Positions 35,346 through 45,535 of a DNA stretch of 64,000 nucleotides are shown piece by piece (position 1 is the stretch's first letter; each line of letters starts with the position of its first letter). The translations under genes were made by a program, and so were the position numbers. The stretch comes from Mumia flava (GTDB lineage: Bacteria > Actinomycetota > Actinomycetes > Propionibacteriales > Nocardioidaceae). A model generated the notes under the pieces. It was not told the DNA's origin. It did not search any database and worked only from the letters and a program-made list of their open reading frames with translations. The stretch is taken from contig NZ_PGEZ01000001.1 of NCBI RefSeq assembly GCF_002797495.1, forward strand, positions 2,418,001-2,482,000, given 5' to 3'.

Positions 35346-35457
35346 GACCCTCCGCCGGTCGACCCGACCCTCCGCCGGTCGACCCGACCCTCCGCCGGTC
35401 GAGCCGACCCTCCGCCGGTCGAGCCGACCTTCGCCGGTCGAGCCTGTCGAGACCCCC
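35346..35457. repeat. 20-bp tandem repeat array between hpt and ftsH
   Basis: Four 20-bp units (GACCCTCCGCCGGTCGACCC, the third and fourth ending GAGCC) are followed by a terminal unit running CGCCGGTCGAGCCTGTCGAG then ACCCCC. It starts three bases after the hpt stop. The terminal unit equals the end of the array at 18140-18208, so this is one interspersed element that has expanded locally. Confidence 0.88.
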
Positions 35458-35595
35458 GGGAACACCGCCCCCGTCCGAACCGTTGAAACCACTGGGAGAC
35501 GTACGCGGACGCGTGCCCGCGGGCATGGCTGCGCCGTGTACCGTCGTTCCTCGTACCCGTTCGCACGCAAAAGGAGCGAGGCGCCGCCTCGGATC

Positions 35596-37644
<2,049 letters not shown>

Positions 37645-37645
37645 C

Positions 37646-38221
37646 GTGGCGCTCGGCGAGTTCGACGCCGTACGCGCGGAGGCCGCCGTCCGTGAGCTGC
37701 TCGCGGCGATCGGCGACGACCCGGAGCGCGACGGCCTGCGGGACACCCCGGCTCGGGTCGCGCGGGCGTACCGCGAGATCTTCGCGGGCATGCGCCAGGA
37801 CCCCGACGAGGCCCTGTCGCGCACCTTCGCGGTCGACCACGACGAGATGATCCTGGTCAAGGACATCGAGCTGTGGTCGATGTGCGAGCACCACCTGGTG
37901 CCGTTCACCGGTGTCGCGCACGTCGGCTACATCCCGGCGACCGACGGCCGGGTGGTCGGGTTGTCGAAGCTCGCGCGGCTGGTCGACGTGTACGCGCGCC
38001 GCCCGCAGGTGCAGGAGCGGCTGACCACCCAGATCGCGGACGCGCTCAGCAACGCCCTGAACCCGGTGGGCGTGATCGTCCAGCTCGAGGCCGAGCATCT
38101 CTGCATGACGATGCGCGGGGTGCGCAAGCCCGGAGCGAAGACGATCACCAGCGCCGTCCGAGGCCAGCTGAGGGACCCGGCCACGCGGGCCGAGGCGATG
38201 GCTCTGATCAAGGGGCAGTGA
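37646..38221 (+). CDS. folE: GTP cyclohydrolase I
   Basis: 191 aa, GTG one base after the ftsH stop. Zinc and active-site signature [11 protein letters not shown] and the C-terminal [12 protein letters not shown] are present. It makes 7,8-dihydroneopterin triphosphate, the first step of folate synthesis. First of a tightly packed fol operon. Confidence 0.97.
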   Translation: MALGEFDAVRAEAAVRELLAAIGDDPERDGLRDTPARVARAYREIFAGMRQDPDEALSRTFAVDHDEMILVKDIELWSMCEHHLVPFTGVAHVGYIPATDGRVVGLSKLARLVDVYARRPQVQERLTTQIADALSNALNPVGVIVQLEAEHLCMTMRGVRKPGAKTITSAVRGQLRDPATRAEAMALIKGQ

Positions 38222-39073
38222 GTGTTCGCCCGGCGTGACGCCGCGCTCCTGCCGGCCGTGGGCCGGTGCCAGGTGATGGGCGTCGTGAACGTCACGCCGG
38301 ACTCGTTCTCCGACGGGGGGCGCTGGCTGGACGCCGACTCCGCGATCCGGCACGGGCTCGCGCTCGTCGAGGCCGGAGCGGACGTCGTGGACGTCGGAGG
38401 CGAGTCCACCCGTCCCGGTGCGGAGCGGGTCGACGCCGCGACCGAGCTGGCGAGGGTCGAGCCGGTGGTGCGCGCGCTGGCGGCCGAGGGCGTCGTGGTG
38501 TCGGTCGACACGATGCGCGCCGAGGTCGCCGAGCGCGCGATCGAGGCGGGTGCACGTGTGCTCAACGACGTCTCGGGCGGCCTGGCCGACCCGCGGATCC
38601 GTGAGGTCGCGGCCGTGAGCGGAGTCTCGTACGTCGTGATGCACTGGCGCGGGCACTCCGCGGGGATGCTCGGCGAGGACCTGACCCGCTATGCCGACCT
38701 GGTGCCGGACGTGGTCGCGGAGCTGGCGGCGTCCGTGGAGGCGGCGCTGGCGGCGGGCGTGCGCCCGGAGCAGGTGATCGTGGATCCCGGGATCGGGTTC
38801 TCCAAGGGCGGCGACCAGAACTGGAACGTCCTGCGCCGGCTCGACGCGTTCGCCGACCTGGGGTATCCGTTGCTGGTGGCGACCTCGCGCAAGCGGTTCC
38901 TCGGCGACCTGCTCGCCGACGACGCCGGCGCGCGCCCGCCCCTGGAGCGCGACGACGCGACCGCCGCGCTGAGCGCGCTCGTCGCGGCCGAGGGCGCCTG
39001 GTGCGTCCGGGTCCACGACGTCGGCCCCAGCGCGGACGCCGTGCGGGTGGCGGAGCGGTGGCGCGATGGCTGA
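38222..39073 (+). CDS. folP: Dihydropteroate synthase
   Basis: 283 aa, GTG directly abutting the folE stop. MGVVNVTPDSFSDGG, the VDVGGESTRPGA loop that binds pABA and pyrophosphate, and FSKGGDQNW are standard. Sulfonamide target. Confidence 0.96.
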   Translation: MFARRDAALLPAVGRCQVMGVVNVTPDSFSDGGRWLDADSAIRHGLALVEAGADVVDVGGESTRPGAERVDAATELARVEPVVRALAAEGVVVSVDTMRAEVAERAIEAGARVLNDVSGGLADPRIREVAAVSGVSYVVMHWRGHSAGMLGEDLTRYADLVPDVVAELAASVEAALAAGVRPEQVIVDPGIGFSKGGDQNWNVLRRLDAFADLGYPLLVATSRKRFLGDLLADDAGARPPLERDDATAALSALVAAEGAWCVRVHDVGPSADAVRVAERWRDG

Positions 39074-39482
39074 GGCAGCGCTCGAGCGGGGGATCCTCGC
39101 GACCCACCAGGCGCTCTACGACGCGATCGAGACCGGCGACCTCGACCTGATGGAGTCGCTGTGGCTCCCGGGGGAGGACACCGTCTGCATCTTCCCCGGC
39201 GCCGAGCCGGTCAACGGCACGGCGGCGATCGTACGGTCGTGGGCGATGCTGATGGCGCAGGTCGGCTACGTGCAGTTCATCCTCACCGACGTCGTGGTGC
39301 GGCGACGCGGGGACGTGGCGGTGGTGACCTGCACCGAGAACGTGCTGGCGGAGGCCGGCGCCGAGACGGAGGCGGTCTTCACCGGCGGCCGCGGCGTCGC
39401 CAGCGACGTGCTGGTCTCCACACCCGGCGGGTGGAGGCTCCTGTCCCACCACGCGGGTCCGGTCGTGGACGGGGAGGAGTGA
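39066..39482 (+). CDS. NTF2-like/SnoaL-fold protein in the fol operon
   Basis: 138 aa cone-shaped NTF2-fold pattern (LATHQALYDAIETGDLDLMESLW... VTCTENVLAE). The ATG overlaps the folP stop by 8 bp, and folB starts 1 bp after its stop. A gene of this kind between folP and folB recurs in actinobacteria. No catalytic residues can be assigned; a pterin-binding or salvage role is only suggested by position. Confidence 0.78.
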   Translation: MAEAALERGILATHQALYDAIETGDLDLMESLWLPGEDTVCIFPGAEPVNGTAAIVRSWAMLMAQVGYVQFILTDVVVRRRGDVAVVTCTENVLAEAGAETEAVFTGGRGVASDVLVSTPGGWRLLSHHAGPVVDGEE

Positions 39483-39483
39483 C

Positions 39484-39900
39484 ATGACAGCGGGAGTCAA
39501 CCGGGCGGTCGCGCCCCCGGTCGGCACGGTGCCCACGGGCCTGGACCGGATCGCCGTCACCGGCATCGAGACGTACGGCTACCACGGCGTCCTGCCCGCG
39601 GAGCGGGAGCAGGGTCAGCGCTTCGTCGTCGACGTCGTGCTGGGTCTCGATCTGGCCCCCGCCGCCGAGACCGGCGACTTAAGCGCGACAGTCCACTACG
39701 GTACGTTGTCCGAAGAGGTGCGGGACGCCGTGGCGGCCGCGCCCGTGGATCTGATCGAGACGCTTGCTCAGCGAGTCATCGACCTGTGCTTCGCGTACCA
39801 GGTCGTACGGTGGGCGAGCGTGACGGTCCACAAGCCCCATGCACCGATTCCGGTGACGTTCTCCGACGTCGCCGTGACGATAGAGCGGAGTCGTTCGTGA
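39484..39900 (+). CDS. folB: Dihydroneopterin aldolase
   Basis: 138 aa. IAVTGIETYGYHGVLPAERE and VTVHKPHAPIPVTFSDVAVTI are diagnostic of FolB, which converts dihydroneopterin to 6-hydroxymethyl-dihydropterin. An N-terminal extension of about 18 residues precedes the fold. Stop overlaps folK (GTGA). Confidence 0.95.
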   Translation: MTAGVNRAVAPPVGTVPTGLDRIAVTGIETYGYHGVLPAEREQGQRFVVDVVLGLDLAPAAETGDLSATVHYGTLSEEVRDAVAAAPVDLIETLAQRVIDLCFAYQVVRWASVTVHKPHAPIPVTFSDVAVTIERSRS

Positions 39901-40463
39901 CCGAGACGCCCAACCCGCACGCACCCGACACCGACACGATGACCGGTGGCATGCGTCCGATCCGTCAGGCTGTGGTCTCGGTCGGGTCCAACCTCGGCGA
40001 GCGGATCAACAACGTGCAGGGCGCGGTGGCGGCGCTGGCCGACACCCCCGAGGTCACGGTCGTGTCCGTCTCCAGCGTGTACGAGACGGTCCCCGTCGGA
40101 GCTCCGCCGGGCTCGCGGGACTTCCTGAACGCCGTCGTCCTGATCGACACGACCCTCACGGTGCACACCCTGCTGGACCGCTGCCAGGCGATCGAGGACG
40201 CGTTCGGCCGGGAGCGCACGGAGGACCAGAACGCCCCGCGCACGCTCGACGTCGACCTGATCGTCGTGGGGAGCCGGGTCGCGTCCGACGACCGGCTGAC
40301 GCTGCCGCACCCGCGGGCGCACGAGCGTGCGTTCGTCCTCGTGCCGTGGATGGAGCTCGACCTGGAGGGCGAGATCCCGGGCAAGGGGTTCGTCGCCGAC
40401 CTCGTCCAGGGTCTCGACACCGCCGGGGTGAAGCGACGCGAGGACCTCGAGATCCTCGTCTGA
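39897..40463 (+). CDS. folK: 6-Hydroxymethyl-dihydropterin pyrophosphokinase
   Basis: 188 aa from the GTG at 39897. Motifs VSVGSNLGER and RTEDQNAPRTLDVDLIV are typical HPPK signatures; LPHPRAHERAFVLVP follows. Start chosen by overlap with folB. Confidence 0.95.
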   Translation: MTETPNPHAPDTDTMTGGMRPIRQAVVSVGSNLGERINNVQGAVAALADTPEVTVVSVSSVYETVPVGAPPGSRDFLNAVVLIDTTLTVHTLLDRCQAIEDAFGRERTEDQNAPRTLDVDLIVVGSRVASDDRLTLPHPRAHERAFVLVPWMELDLEGEIPGKGFVADLVQGLDTAGVKRREDLEILV

Positions 40464-40466
40464 GAC

Positions 40467-40946
40467 ATGGCACGCCGACCCCTGCGACGGACCTCGGCCG
40501 TCGGGCTGGCCGTCTTCGCGGTGATCGGCCTCGCGGTCGGGCGCAGCGTGCGCCCGTTCCTGGAGTGGCGCGACGCGACCGTGCCGACGGTGTCCTGGGT
40601 GGCGGCGGGGACGCTGGTCTTCCTCGCTGCCGTGCTCGGTGCGACCGCCTGGGCGACGTACGACGCGCTGCACCGCGACCGGCGCACGATGCAGTCGAGC
40701 CTGGCGCTGAGGCTGCTCGCGCTCGCGAAGGCGTCGGCGATCGTGGGCTCCCTGATCGCCGGCTACTACGTCGGTTTCGCGATCGCGTTCCTGGGTGACC
40801 TCGAGATCGACGGGCCGCGCGAGCGTGCGATCAAGGCCGGTGTCGCCGCCGTGGCCGCCGTGCTGGTGGTGGTGGCGGCCCTGGCCCTCGAACGTGCCTG
40901 CGAGGTGCCGTCCGACGACGATCCGGACGGCGCCGAGCAGGCGTGA
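40467..40946 (+). CDS. DUF3180 membrane protein
   Basis: 159 aa with four hydrophobic helices; the cytosolic loop EWRDATVPTVSW separates the first pair. Three bases after folK, as in other actinobacteria where DUF3180 closes the fol operon. Function unknown. Confidence 0.85.
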   Translation: MARRPLRRTSAVGLAVFAVIGLAVGRSVRPFLEWRDATVPTVSWVAAGTLVFLAAVLGATAWATYDALHRDRRTMQSSLALRLLALAKASAIVGSLIAGYYVGFAIAFLGDLEIDGPRERAIKAGVAAVAAVLVVVAALALERACEVPSDDDPDGAEQA

Positions 40947-41000
40947 GGCCTGCCGGTGCCCGACGTGAGGTGCGGCACGGAGTCCGACCTCGGGTGGCAA

Positions 41001-41032
41001 CGACATTCCCTTTCGGTCACGATGGAATGTCG
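41001..41032. promoter_or_regulatory. Inverted repeat upstream of the coiled-coil membrane protein gene
   Basis: CGACATTCC (41001-41009) pairs with GGAATGTCG (41024-41032) across 14 bp, 40 bp before the ATG at 41073. It could be a regulator-binding site or a leader hairpin. Confidence 0.5.
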
Positions 41033-41072
41033 GTCGCCGGACACCGGTGCCGGGTGACGTACTGTTCTCACC

Positions 41073-41648
41073 ATGCCGACCGTTCGACGCCGCCAGCGCT
41101 CTGCGCGCCTGCTCGCCGCGAGCCTGCTGCTCGCCGCTTCCGCCGCCTTCGTCGCCGTCGCCGTGGTCACGGCCTCCACGGCGATCCTGATCGCGTCGTC
41201 GATCACGGCGGTCGTCGTCGGCGTCGTCGCGGCACGGATCGTCGCGAACGAGGTGATGGCGACCCGCCGCGCGTGGTATCAGGACCGCGCGGTCCAGGCG
41301 CAGGCGTACCGCGACATGACGGTCGACCGCACCCGCGAGAACATGGAGTTCGTCGCGGCGGTCAACGACACGCTGGCCGAGACCACGAAGCGGATCGTCG
41401 AGCTGAACGGCACGCTGCGGCTCGCCGAGGCGCGGGCGGAGGAGTCCGACGCGAAGCGCGCCGACCTGGAGCGTGAGGTCGAGCGGGCGCGCAGCGACGC
41501 GGAGGTCCCGGACCTGTCGTCGATGGTGCTCTGGGAGGGCGCCGAGATGCCGACCATCGTCGACCTGCTCGGCTGGGAGTCGCCGACGGCCCGTGAGGCG
41601 GACGACGACAGCGGCGACGAGGAGATGCCCGAGGCCAAGGAGGCCTGA
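41073..41648 (+). CDS. Membrane protein with cytosolic coiled coil, unknown function
   Basis: 191 aa. Two adjacent N-terminal helices (about 12-32 and 34-54) with a very short hairpin between them. A long charged helix (about 60-145) rich in heptad-like spacing and an acidic tail (DDDSGDEEMPEAKEA) follow. The architecture suggests a membrane-tethered scaffold. No family recognised. Confidence 0.72.
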   Translation: MPTVRRRQRSARLLAASLLLAASAAFVAVAVVTASTAILIASSITAVVVGVVAARIVANEVMATRRAWYQDRAVQAQAYRDMTVDRTRENMEFVAAVNDTLAETTKRIVELNGTLRLAEARAEESDAKRADLEREVERARSDAEVPDLSSMVLWEGAEMPTIVDLLGWESPTAREADDDSGDEEMPEAKEA

Positions 41649-41667
41649 CCGCTCGCCGCCAGACGCA

Positions 41668-41863
41668 GGTCGAGGCGCGAGCGGAGGCTCCGCTGGTCGA
41701 GGCGCGAGCGGAGGCTCCGCTGGTCGAGGCGCGAGCGGAGGCTCCGCTGGTCGAGGCGCGAGCGCAGGCCCCGCTGGTCGAGGCGCGAGCGCAGGCCCCG
41801 CTGGTCGAGGCGCGAGCGGAGGCTCCGCTGGTCGAGGCGCGAGCGCAGCGAGCGATCGAGACC
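41668..41863. repeat. 27-bp tandem repeat array
   Basis: Six head-to-tail 27-bp units beginning GGTCGAGGCGCGAGCG, with two variants (GGAGGCTCCGCT and GCAGGCCCCGCT), then a terminal unit ending GCAGCGAGCGATCGAGACC. It fills the gap between convergent genes. A related element in the opposite orientation is embedded in the EcfA coding region at 4411-4443, and a fragment (CTCCGCTGGTCGA) lies at 27851-27863. Confidence 0.9.
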
Positions 41864-41870
41864 TCTGCTC

Positions 41871-43022
41871 TCAGCCGGCGTCGGGCAGCGGGAGCGGCTC
41901 GGTGGTCCGGATCGAGCGACGCAGGGCGGCGTGCAGCGACTCCGGCGTCAGGACGCCGAGCAGCCGGCCGTCGTCGTCCAGCACGGCGACCCAGCCGGCG
42001 TCGTAGCGCAGCATGACCGAGAGTGCTTCCTTCAGCGAGGCGTCCCGCCCGACGTACGCCTCCATCCGCCGCGGCCGGACGTCGGTACGGTCCCGGAGCT
42101 GCTCGTGGTGCACCCAGCCCCGGAGCCGGTCCTCGGCGTCGACCACCAGCGCGTACGGCAGGTCGGCGCGGTCCATCGCCGCCGCGGCGGCGGACTCGGC
42201 CGACGTCGCCCGGACGACCGGCGGGTCCTCCAGGTCCTCCGCCTCGATCGGCGTGACGGCGAGCCGGCGGAGCCCGCGCTCGGACCCGACGAACTGCGCG
42301 ACGAAGTCGTCGGCCGGGTCGCCGAGGACGACGGCGGGGGAGTCGTACTGACGCAGGTCGCCGCCGCCGGCCAGCACCGCGACGCGGTCACCCAGGCGTA
42401 CGGCCTCGTCGATGTCGTGCGTCACGAACACGACCGTCTTGCCCAGCGTGTCCTGCAGCCGCCCGAACTCGTCCTGGAGACGGTCCCGGACCACCGGGTC
42501 GACGGCGCCGAAGGGCTCGTCCATCAGCAGCACCGGCGGATCGGCGGCGAGCGCGCGGGCGACGCCGACGCGCTGGCGCTGCCCGCCGGAGAGCTGGTGG
42601 GGGTAGCGGTCGCCGAACGTCTCGGGCTCCAGTCCCACGAGGTCGAGCAGCTCGTCGACCCGCTCGCGCGCCCGGCGGCGCTTCCAGCCGAGCAGAGACG
42701 GGACGGTGGCGACGTTGTCGCGGATCGTCTGGTGCGGGAACAGGCCGACGTTCTGGATCACGTAGCCGATGCCGCGGCGTAGTGCGACCGGGTCGGCCTT
42801 CGTCACGTCCTGGCCGTCGATCACGATCCGGCCGGACGTCGGCTCGATCAGCCGGTTGATCATCTTCAGCGTCGTCGACTTCCCGCAGCCCGACGGCCCG
42901 ACCAGCGCCACCAGCTCGCCGCGCGGCACCGTCAGCGACAGCGACCCCACGGCGGTGGTGCCGTCCGGGTAGCGCTTGCCGACGGCGTCGAGCACGATGG
43001 CCGCGTCCTCGCTACGGTGCAT
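41871..43022 (-). CDS. Osmoprotectant (glycine betaine/choline) ABC transporter ATPase with CBS domains
   Basis: 383 aa from an ATG at 43022. Walker A GPSGCGKST, signature LSGGQRQR and Walker B VLLMDEPFGAVD in the first 240 residues; two CBS motifs follow (about 255-375), the ionic-strength sensor of the ProV/OpuA class. The start lies 6 nt inside the divergent permease gene if both annotated starts are used; a GTG about eight codons further in is an alternative. No Shine-Dalgarno is visible before 43022. Confidence 0.9.
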   Translation of the reverse strand: MHRSEDAAIVLDAVGKRYPDGTTAVGSLSLTVPRGELVALVGPSGCGKSTTLKMINRLIEPTSGRIVIDGQDVTKADPVALRRGIGYVIQNVGLFPHQTIRDNVATVPSLLGWKRRRARERVDELLDLVGLEPETFGDRYPHQLSGGQRQRVGVARALAADPPVLLMDEPFGAVDPVVRDRLQDEFGRLQDTLGKTVVFVTHDIDEAVRLGDRVAVLAGGGDLRQYDSPAVVLGDPADDFVAQFVGSERGLRRLAVTPIEAEDLEDPPVVRATSAESAAAAAMDRADLPYALVVDAEDRLRGWVHHEQLRDRTDVRPRRMEAYVGRDASLKEALSVMLRYDAGWVAVLDDDGRLLGVLTPESLHAALRRSIRTTEPLPLPDAG

Positions 43023-43745
43023 GTCGTGACTGTAGCCGCGTTCGGCGCCGCGCTCAGCACGGCGACCGACACCGGGCCGCCGTGCTACGCGCGCACCGTC
43101 AACGACTGGCTGTGCTGGGACTACGTCGTCGACTACGCGCCCGAGCTGCGCGAGGCGACCGTCCAGCATATCGCCCTGACGGCCGCGTCGGTGGTGCTCG
43201 GCCTGGTGCTCGCGCTGGTGCTGGCGATCGCGGCGCGCAACCGGCCGCGCTGGCGCGCCGCGCTGCTGTCGGGGACCACGATCGTCTACACGATCCCGTC
43301 GCTGGCGCTGTTCGCGCTGCTCGTGCCGTGGACGGGGCTGAGCGCCGCGACCGTCGTCGTCGGTCTCGGTCTCTACTCGCTGTCGATCCTGGTCCGCAAC
43401 GTGCTGGCGGGCCTGGACGGCGTGCCCGACGAGGTCCACGAGGCGGCGCGCGGCCTCGGCTACTCCACCACCCGGATGCTCGCGCGGATCGAGATGCCGA
43501 TCGCGGTGCCGGTGATCGTCGCGGGTCTGCGGGTCGCGACGGTCTCGACCGTCGCGATGGTGACGCTCGGGACGATCGTGTCGTACGGCGGGCTCGGCAA
43601 CATGCTGGCGACCGGCATCGACGACACGTTCAAGGCCCAGGTGCTGACGACGAGCGTCCTGTGCGTGCTGCTCGCGGTGGTCTTCGACCTCGTCGTCGTG
43701 GGCGTCGGGTGGCTGCTCACCCCGTGGAGCAGGAGGTCGTCGTGA
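43017..43745 (+). CDS. Osmoprotectant ABC transporter permease 1
   Basis: 242 aa from a GTG at 43017 (GTG at 43026 also possible). The N-terminal NDWLCWDYVVDYAPELREATVQHI is typical of OpuCB/ProW-like subunits, and EAARGLGYSTTRMLARIEMPIAVP is the EAA loop that docks the ATPase. The 5' end overlaps the divergent ATPase gene. Downstream overlap (GTGA) with permease 2. Confidence 0.9.
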   Translation: MHVVTVAAFGAALSTATDTGPPCYARTVNDWLCWDYVVDYAPELREATVQHIALTAASVVLGLVLALVLAIAARNRPRWRAALLSGTTIVYTIPSLALFALLVPWTGLSAATVVVGLGLYSLSILVRNVLAGLDGVPDEVHEAARGLGYSTTRMLARIEMPIAVPVIVAGLRVATVSTVAMVTLGTIVSYGGLGNMLATGIDDTFKAQVLTTSVLCVLLAVVFDLVVVGVGWLLTPWSRRSS

Positions 43746-44494
43746 ACGACATCGTGGAGGCCTTCGGCCTGCTGCTCGACCCGGCGGCGTGGAGCGGCAA
43801 CGACGGTTTCGGTGTGCAGATGCTCGAGCAGGTCCTGCTGACGGTCACGGCGCTGCTCGCGGTGATGCTGGTCGGGCTCCCGCTCGGACTGTGGCTCGGG
43901 CACCGCGGACGCGGGGGCACGTTCGCGATCAACGTGTCGAACGTCGGCCGCGCGGTCCCGGTCTTCGCGGTGCTCGGCCTGCTCTCGCTCGGGCCGGTCG
44001 GGAGCTCCGAGCTCGGCTGGTACGGCCGTGCGGGCCTCGCGACGCTGATCGCGCTGGTGCTGTTCGGGCTGCCGCCGGTGATCACCAACGCGTACGTGGG
44101 GGTGCGGGAGGTCGATCCGGAGATCACCGAGGCGGCGCGCGGGCAGGGCATGAGCGGGTGGCAGGTGTTCTGGGGCGCCGAGCTTCCGCTGGCGGCGCGC
44201 CTGGTCGCGAACGGGGTCAGGCTGGCCGTGGTGCAGATCTGGGCGACCGCGACGATCGCGGCGCTGGTCGCGGGGCCGGGGCTGGGCAACACGATCACCT
44301 ACGGCTTCGCGACCAACAACGAGAGCTACGTCGTCGCGGGTGCGCTGCTGATCGCGCTGGGGGCCCTGGTGGCCGAGGGTGTGCTCGCGCTGATCGAGCG
44401 CCGGGTCGACCCCCTGCGGAACGTCAGTGGGTCACGCCATGATGGTCTGAGCGAGGACGAGTCGTTGTCCATCGATGCGGCCGGTCGGCCGTGA
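43742..44494 (+). CDS. Osmoprotectant ABC transporter permease 2
   Basis: 250 aa from the GTG at 43742, overlapping the permease 1 stop. EAARGQGMSGWQVFWGAELPLAARL is the EAA motif. Two permeases plus one CBS-type ATPase and a lipoprotein match the OpuC layout. Confidence 0.9.
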   Translation: MNDIVEAFGLLLDPAAWSGNDGFGVQMLEQVLLTVTALLAVMLVGLPLGLWLGHRGRGGTFAINVSNVGRAVPVFAVLGLLSLGPVGSSELGWYGRAGLATLIALVLFGLPPVITNAYVGVREVDPEITEAARGQGMSGWQVFWGAELPLAARLVANGVRLAVVQIWATATIAALVAGPGLGNTITYGFATNNESYVVAGALLIALGALVAEGVLALIERRVDPLRNVSGSRHDGLSEDESLSIDAAGRP

Positions 44495-44508
44495 GACGAG
44501 GGGATTCC

Positions 44509-45483
44509 ATGTCACTGTTCACCCGGCGCGCACGTCGCGGACGTGCGCGTGCCCGGACCGCGCTGGCTGTGGCCGGCGCCGCCGCGCTGGTCGCCCTGGC
44601 GGGTTGCGGATCCGACGACGAGGGCGGGAGCGGCGGCGACGAGTCGCTCGGCCCGGTCACGATCTCGGGCCAGAACTTCACCGAGATGCAGATCCTGGCG
44701 GAGCTGTACGCCCAGGTCCTCGCCGACGACGGCTACGAGGTGACGCAGAAGCTCGTCGACACCCGGCCGATCTACATCGACCAGCTGTCGAGCAACGACG
44801 TCCAGGTCGCCCCTGAGTACCTCTCGGGCATCGGCGACTACCTCAACACCGAGGCCTTCGGCCCGGATGCCGACCCGATCACCGACAACAACGTGCAGGC
44901 GACGTACGACGAGGTTGCGACGCTCGCGGCCGACGTCGGCATCACGCTGCTGGAGCCGGCGGAGGCGACCGACCAGAACGCCTACGCCGTCACCCAGGAG
45001 TACGCCGACCAGCTCTCGCTCGCGACGCTGTCCGACCTCGGCGAGTCGGGCGAGACCGTGAAGCTCGCGGCCGCACCGGACTGCAAGGACCGTCAGGACT
45101 GCGCGAAGGGTCTGGAGTCGGTGTACGGGATCGACATCGCCGAGGTCGTGCCGCTCGGCTTCGGCAGCCCGGAGGGCAAGCAGGCGGCCCAGAACGGCGA
45201 GGTCCAGGTCGTGCAGGTCGCGACGACCGACGGGTCCCTGGAGGACGACGGTCTCGTCCTGCTGGAGGACGACCAGGGTCTCCAGCCCGCCCAGAACCTC
45301 ATCCCGGCGGTCAACAGCGAGTGGCTGACGACCAACCAGGATGCGGCCACGTCCCTGAACGAGCTGTCGGCGAGCCTGACGACCGAGGACCTGGCCGAGC
45401 TGAACGCCCGGGTCGACGTGGACCGGGAGAAGCCCGCCGACGTGGCGCGCGACTACCTCGAGAGCGAGGGGCTGCTCGGCTGA
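44509..45483 (+). CDS. Osmoprotectant-binding lipoprotein
   Basis: 324 aa. Lipobox LVALAGC with acylated C33, then a GSDDEGG linker and an OpuAC-type binding domain (SGQNFTEMQILAELYAQ). The ATG at 44509 follows GAGGGGATTCC and is preferred over a GTG at 44491 within the previous gene. It captures quaternary amines outside the membrane for the two permeases. Confidence 0.9.
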   Translation: MSLFTRRARRGRARARTALAVAGAAALVALAGCGSDDEGGSGGDESLGPVTISGQNFTEMQILAELYAQVLADDGYEVTQKLVDTRPIYIDQLSSNDVQVAPEYLSGIGDYLNTEAFGPDADPITDNNVQATYDEVATLAADVGITLLEPAEATDQNAYAVTQEYADQLSLATLSDLGESGETVKLAAAPDCKDRQDCAKGLESVYGIDIAEVVPLGFGSPEGKQAAQNGEVQVVQVATTDGSLEDDGLVLLEDDQGLQPAQNLIPAVNSEWLTTNQDAATSLNELSASLTTEDLAELNARVDVDREKPADVARDYLESEGLLG

Positions 45484-45504
45484 GAGCGGGTGCTCGCGGC
45501 GATC

Positions 45505-45535
45505 GCCACCTGACGCGCGACGGCGGCCAGGTGGC
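45505..45535. terminator. Hairpin between convergent genes
   Basis: GCCACCTG (45505-45512) pairs with CAGGTGGC (45528-45535) with a 15-nt loop that can itself pair partly. It lies directly at the phosphoesterase stop codon. Confidence 0.45.

Noticed and set aside
41668-41863. Possible CRISPR or protein-coding repeat array
   Set aside because: There is no spacer structure. A plus-strand frame through it exists but has no start signal and only reflects the repeat unit length being a multiple of three.
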